From NCBI GenBank assembly GCA_016929875.1, contig JAFGHZ010000126.1, forward strand, positions 1 to 5,866: a DNA stretch of 5,866 bases, read 5' to 3'. The notes beneath the pieces were generated by a model. The model was not told where the DNA came from. It did no database searches and saw nothing but the letters and a program-made list of their open reading frames with translations. The number at the start of each line of letters is the position of its first letter. Position 1 is the stretch's first letter. Positions 4,777 to 5,866 of this stretch are shown here, in pieces. The stretch comes from Dehalococcoidales bacterium (lineage in GTDB: Bacteria; Chloroflexota; Dehalococcoidia; Dehalococcoidales; Fen-1064). Position numbers and translations under genes: made by a program.

Positions 4777-5866
4777 ATGCCCCCCGAATCCATTAGTGGA
4801 AATATCGGTATGCGCTCGCTGCCGAAGCGCCAGATAGTTTTCACGTTCGCCGGGGTTTTGCTGGCGATGTTCATGAGTTCTTTAGACCAGACAGTGGTCG
4901 GTACTGCGATGCCGCGTATCATTAGCGACCTCGGCGGATTCGACCAGTATACCTGGGTAACTACCATTTATATCATTACTTCGGCGATTGCGCTACCGAT
5001 TACGGGGAAGCTGACCGATATGTACGGCCGCAAGTATTTCTATATCGCGGGTCTGGTAATTTTTACGCTATCCTCTCTTTTTTGCGGTCTGAGCGGTACG
5101 ATGATGTCGATTATCGTCTGGCGGGGTATTCAGGGCATCGGGGCGGGAATTATGATGTCCAATGCCTTCACCGTCATCGGCGACCTTTTCCCACCGGCGG
5201 AGCGTGGTAAATACCAGGGCTTCATGAGTGCCGTATTCGGTATATCTTTCATCGTCGGCCCGATACTGGGGGGCTTTATCACCGATACCATATCGTGGCA
5301 CTGGGTCTTTTTCGTCAATGTTCCCCTCAGTTTGCTGGTTATTGCACTCTTCATCATCTTTTTTCCCAATATGAAGCCGGCTGGTTCGAAGCACCAGGTC
5401 GATTACTGGGGACTGGTCACATTGATATTGGGGGTGGGATCTCTTATGCTGGCATTATCCCTCGGTGGTACCGACTATCCCTGGGTTTCACCTCAAATTA
5501 TCGTGTTATTTGTAATTTTCGCAGTGACGCTGGTTGCTTTCATTCTGGCAGAGAGGCGTGCAAAAGAACCGATTATTCCTTTGCAATTATTTGAAAACCG
5601 TATTGTGTCTGTCGCGGTGATAGTCGCTTTCCTTTCCGCTTTCGGCATGTTCGGAAGCCTCACGTTTGTTCCGCTATTTTTTCAGGGAGTACTAGGGGCA
5701 ACAGCTACCAGGAGCGGCAGTTTTATGACACCGATGCTACTCGGTAATGTCGTTGGAAGTTTCGTTTCAGGACAGTTATTGTCGCGTGCCGGGGGACATT
5801 ATCGGCTGCAGGGTATTTTCGGACTGGGAATCATGATAACCGGCATAGTGATGCTGTCAATGATGA
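4777..5866 (+). CDS. DHA2-family (EmrB/QacA-like) MFS drug/proton antiporter, 3' end cut by window
   Basis: The reading frame is open from the ATG at 4777 to the window edge (363 codons seen; 14-helix DHA2 proteins usually have about 450-550). These inner-membrane transporters export drugs or other amphiphiles in exchange for protons. Hallmarks in order: LDQTVVGTAMP at 36-46, with the acidic residue of helix 1 (Asp37); motif A as GKLTDMYGRKYFY at 77-89; motif B around Arg116 in RGIQGIGAG; antiporter motif C as GPILGGFI at 161-168; and WHWVFFVNVPL at 174-184, typical of the family. About 11 hydrophobic segments can be traced (roughly 21-43, 56-77, 88-106, 112-133, 148-168, 174-196, 208-230, 238-258, 275-300, 315-333, 345-363). 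GGAGA (4766-4770) sits 6 nt before the ATG. No convincing promoter is visible between the upstream hairpin and the start. The substrate cannot be told from sequence. Confidence 0.93.
   Translation, partial: MPPESISGNIGMRSLPKRQIVFTFAGVLLAMFMSSLDQTVVGTAMPRIISDLGGFDQYTWVTTIYIITSAIALPITGKLTDMYGRKYFYIAGLVIFTLSSLFCGLSGTMMSIIVWRGIQGIGAGIMMSNAFTVIGDLFPPAERGKYQGFMSAVFGISFIVGPILGGFITDTISWHWVFFVNVPLSLLVIALFIIFFPNMKPAGSKHQVDYWGLVTLILGVGSLMLALSLGGTDYPWVSPQIIVLFVIFAVTLVAFILAERRAKEPIIPLQLFENRIVSVAVIVAFLSAFGMFGSLTFVPLFFQGVLGATATRSGSFMTPMLLGNVVGSFVSGQLLSRAGGHYRLQGIFGLGIMITGIVMLSMM

Noticed and set aside
5068..5394. Minus-strand open frames of 79-108 codons opposite the transporter
   Set aside because: They are antisense to a continuous, motif-rich MFS transporter frame, and their compositions are low in hydrophobic residues without any known pattern.

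Overview
The window looks like part of a bacterial chromosome with moderate GC. It holds one four-gene block on the minus strand (4253 down to 106) and two genes on the plus strand (4360 to the right edge). Several genes have clear Shine-Dalgarno sites, and some initiation is at TTG. Oxygen-sensitive ferredoxin-linked 2-oxoacid metabolism points to an anaerobe. The mix of IorAB, a stand-alone GYD-domain protein and short TGTCATT-ended palindromic repeats would suit an anaerobic Chloroflexota (Dehalococcoidia-like) or a deltaproteobacterial-type organism. That taxonomic guess is weak, because no marker gene is present.

Minus strand: iorA (2463-4253) and iorB (1794-2411) encode the two subunits of indolepyruvate ferredoxin oxidoreductase. 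They are followed by a class I/II PLP aminotransferase (623-1810, start overlapping the end of iorB by 17 nt) and a PaaI-family hotdog thioesterase (106-516). Read as a pathway (inference), the aminotransferase turns aromatic amino acids into aryl-2-oxoacids, and IorAB decarboxylates these oxidatively to arylacetyl-CoA and reduced ferredoxin. The thioesterase could release the free aryl acid and CoA. A 68-bp palindromic repeat sits between aminotransferase and thioesterase, and a second element of similar size lies downstream of the thioesterase.

The 106-bp region 4254-4359 is a divergent promoter region. Both directions have an extended -10 box (TGnTATAAT). On the iorA side the box lies so close to the ATG that the transcript should be leaderless or nearly so. 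On the plus side a strong Shine-Dalgarno precedes a 100-aa GYD-domain protein.

Plus strand: the GYD gene ends at 4662 and is followed by a long hairpin (4694-4728) with a short T tail. A DHA2-type (EmrB/QacA-like) major facilitator drug/proton antiporter then starts at 4777 and runs off the right edge.

I did not find a convincing novel system. The points most worth a second look are the aromatic amino acid cluster with its thioesterase, the His-to-Phe change in the thioesterase HGG motif, the apparently leaderless iorA transcript and the paired palindromic elements. No stretch above 300 bases lacks a gene.
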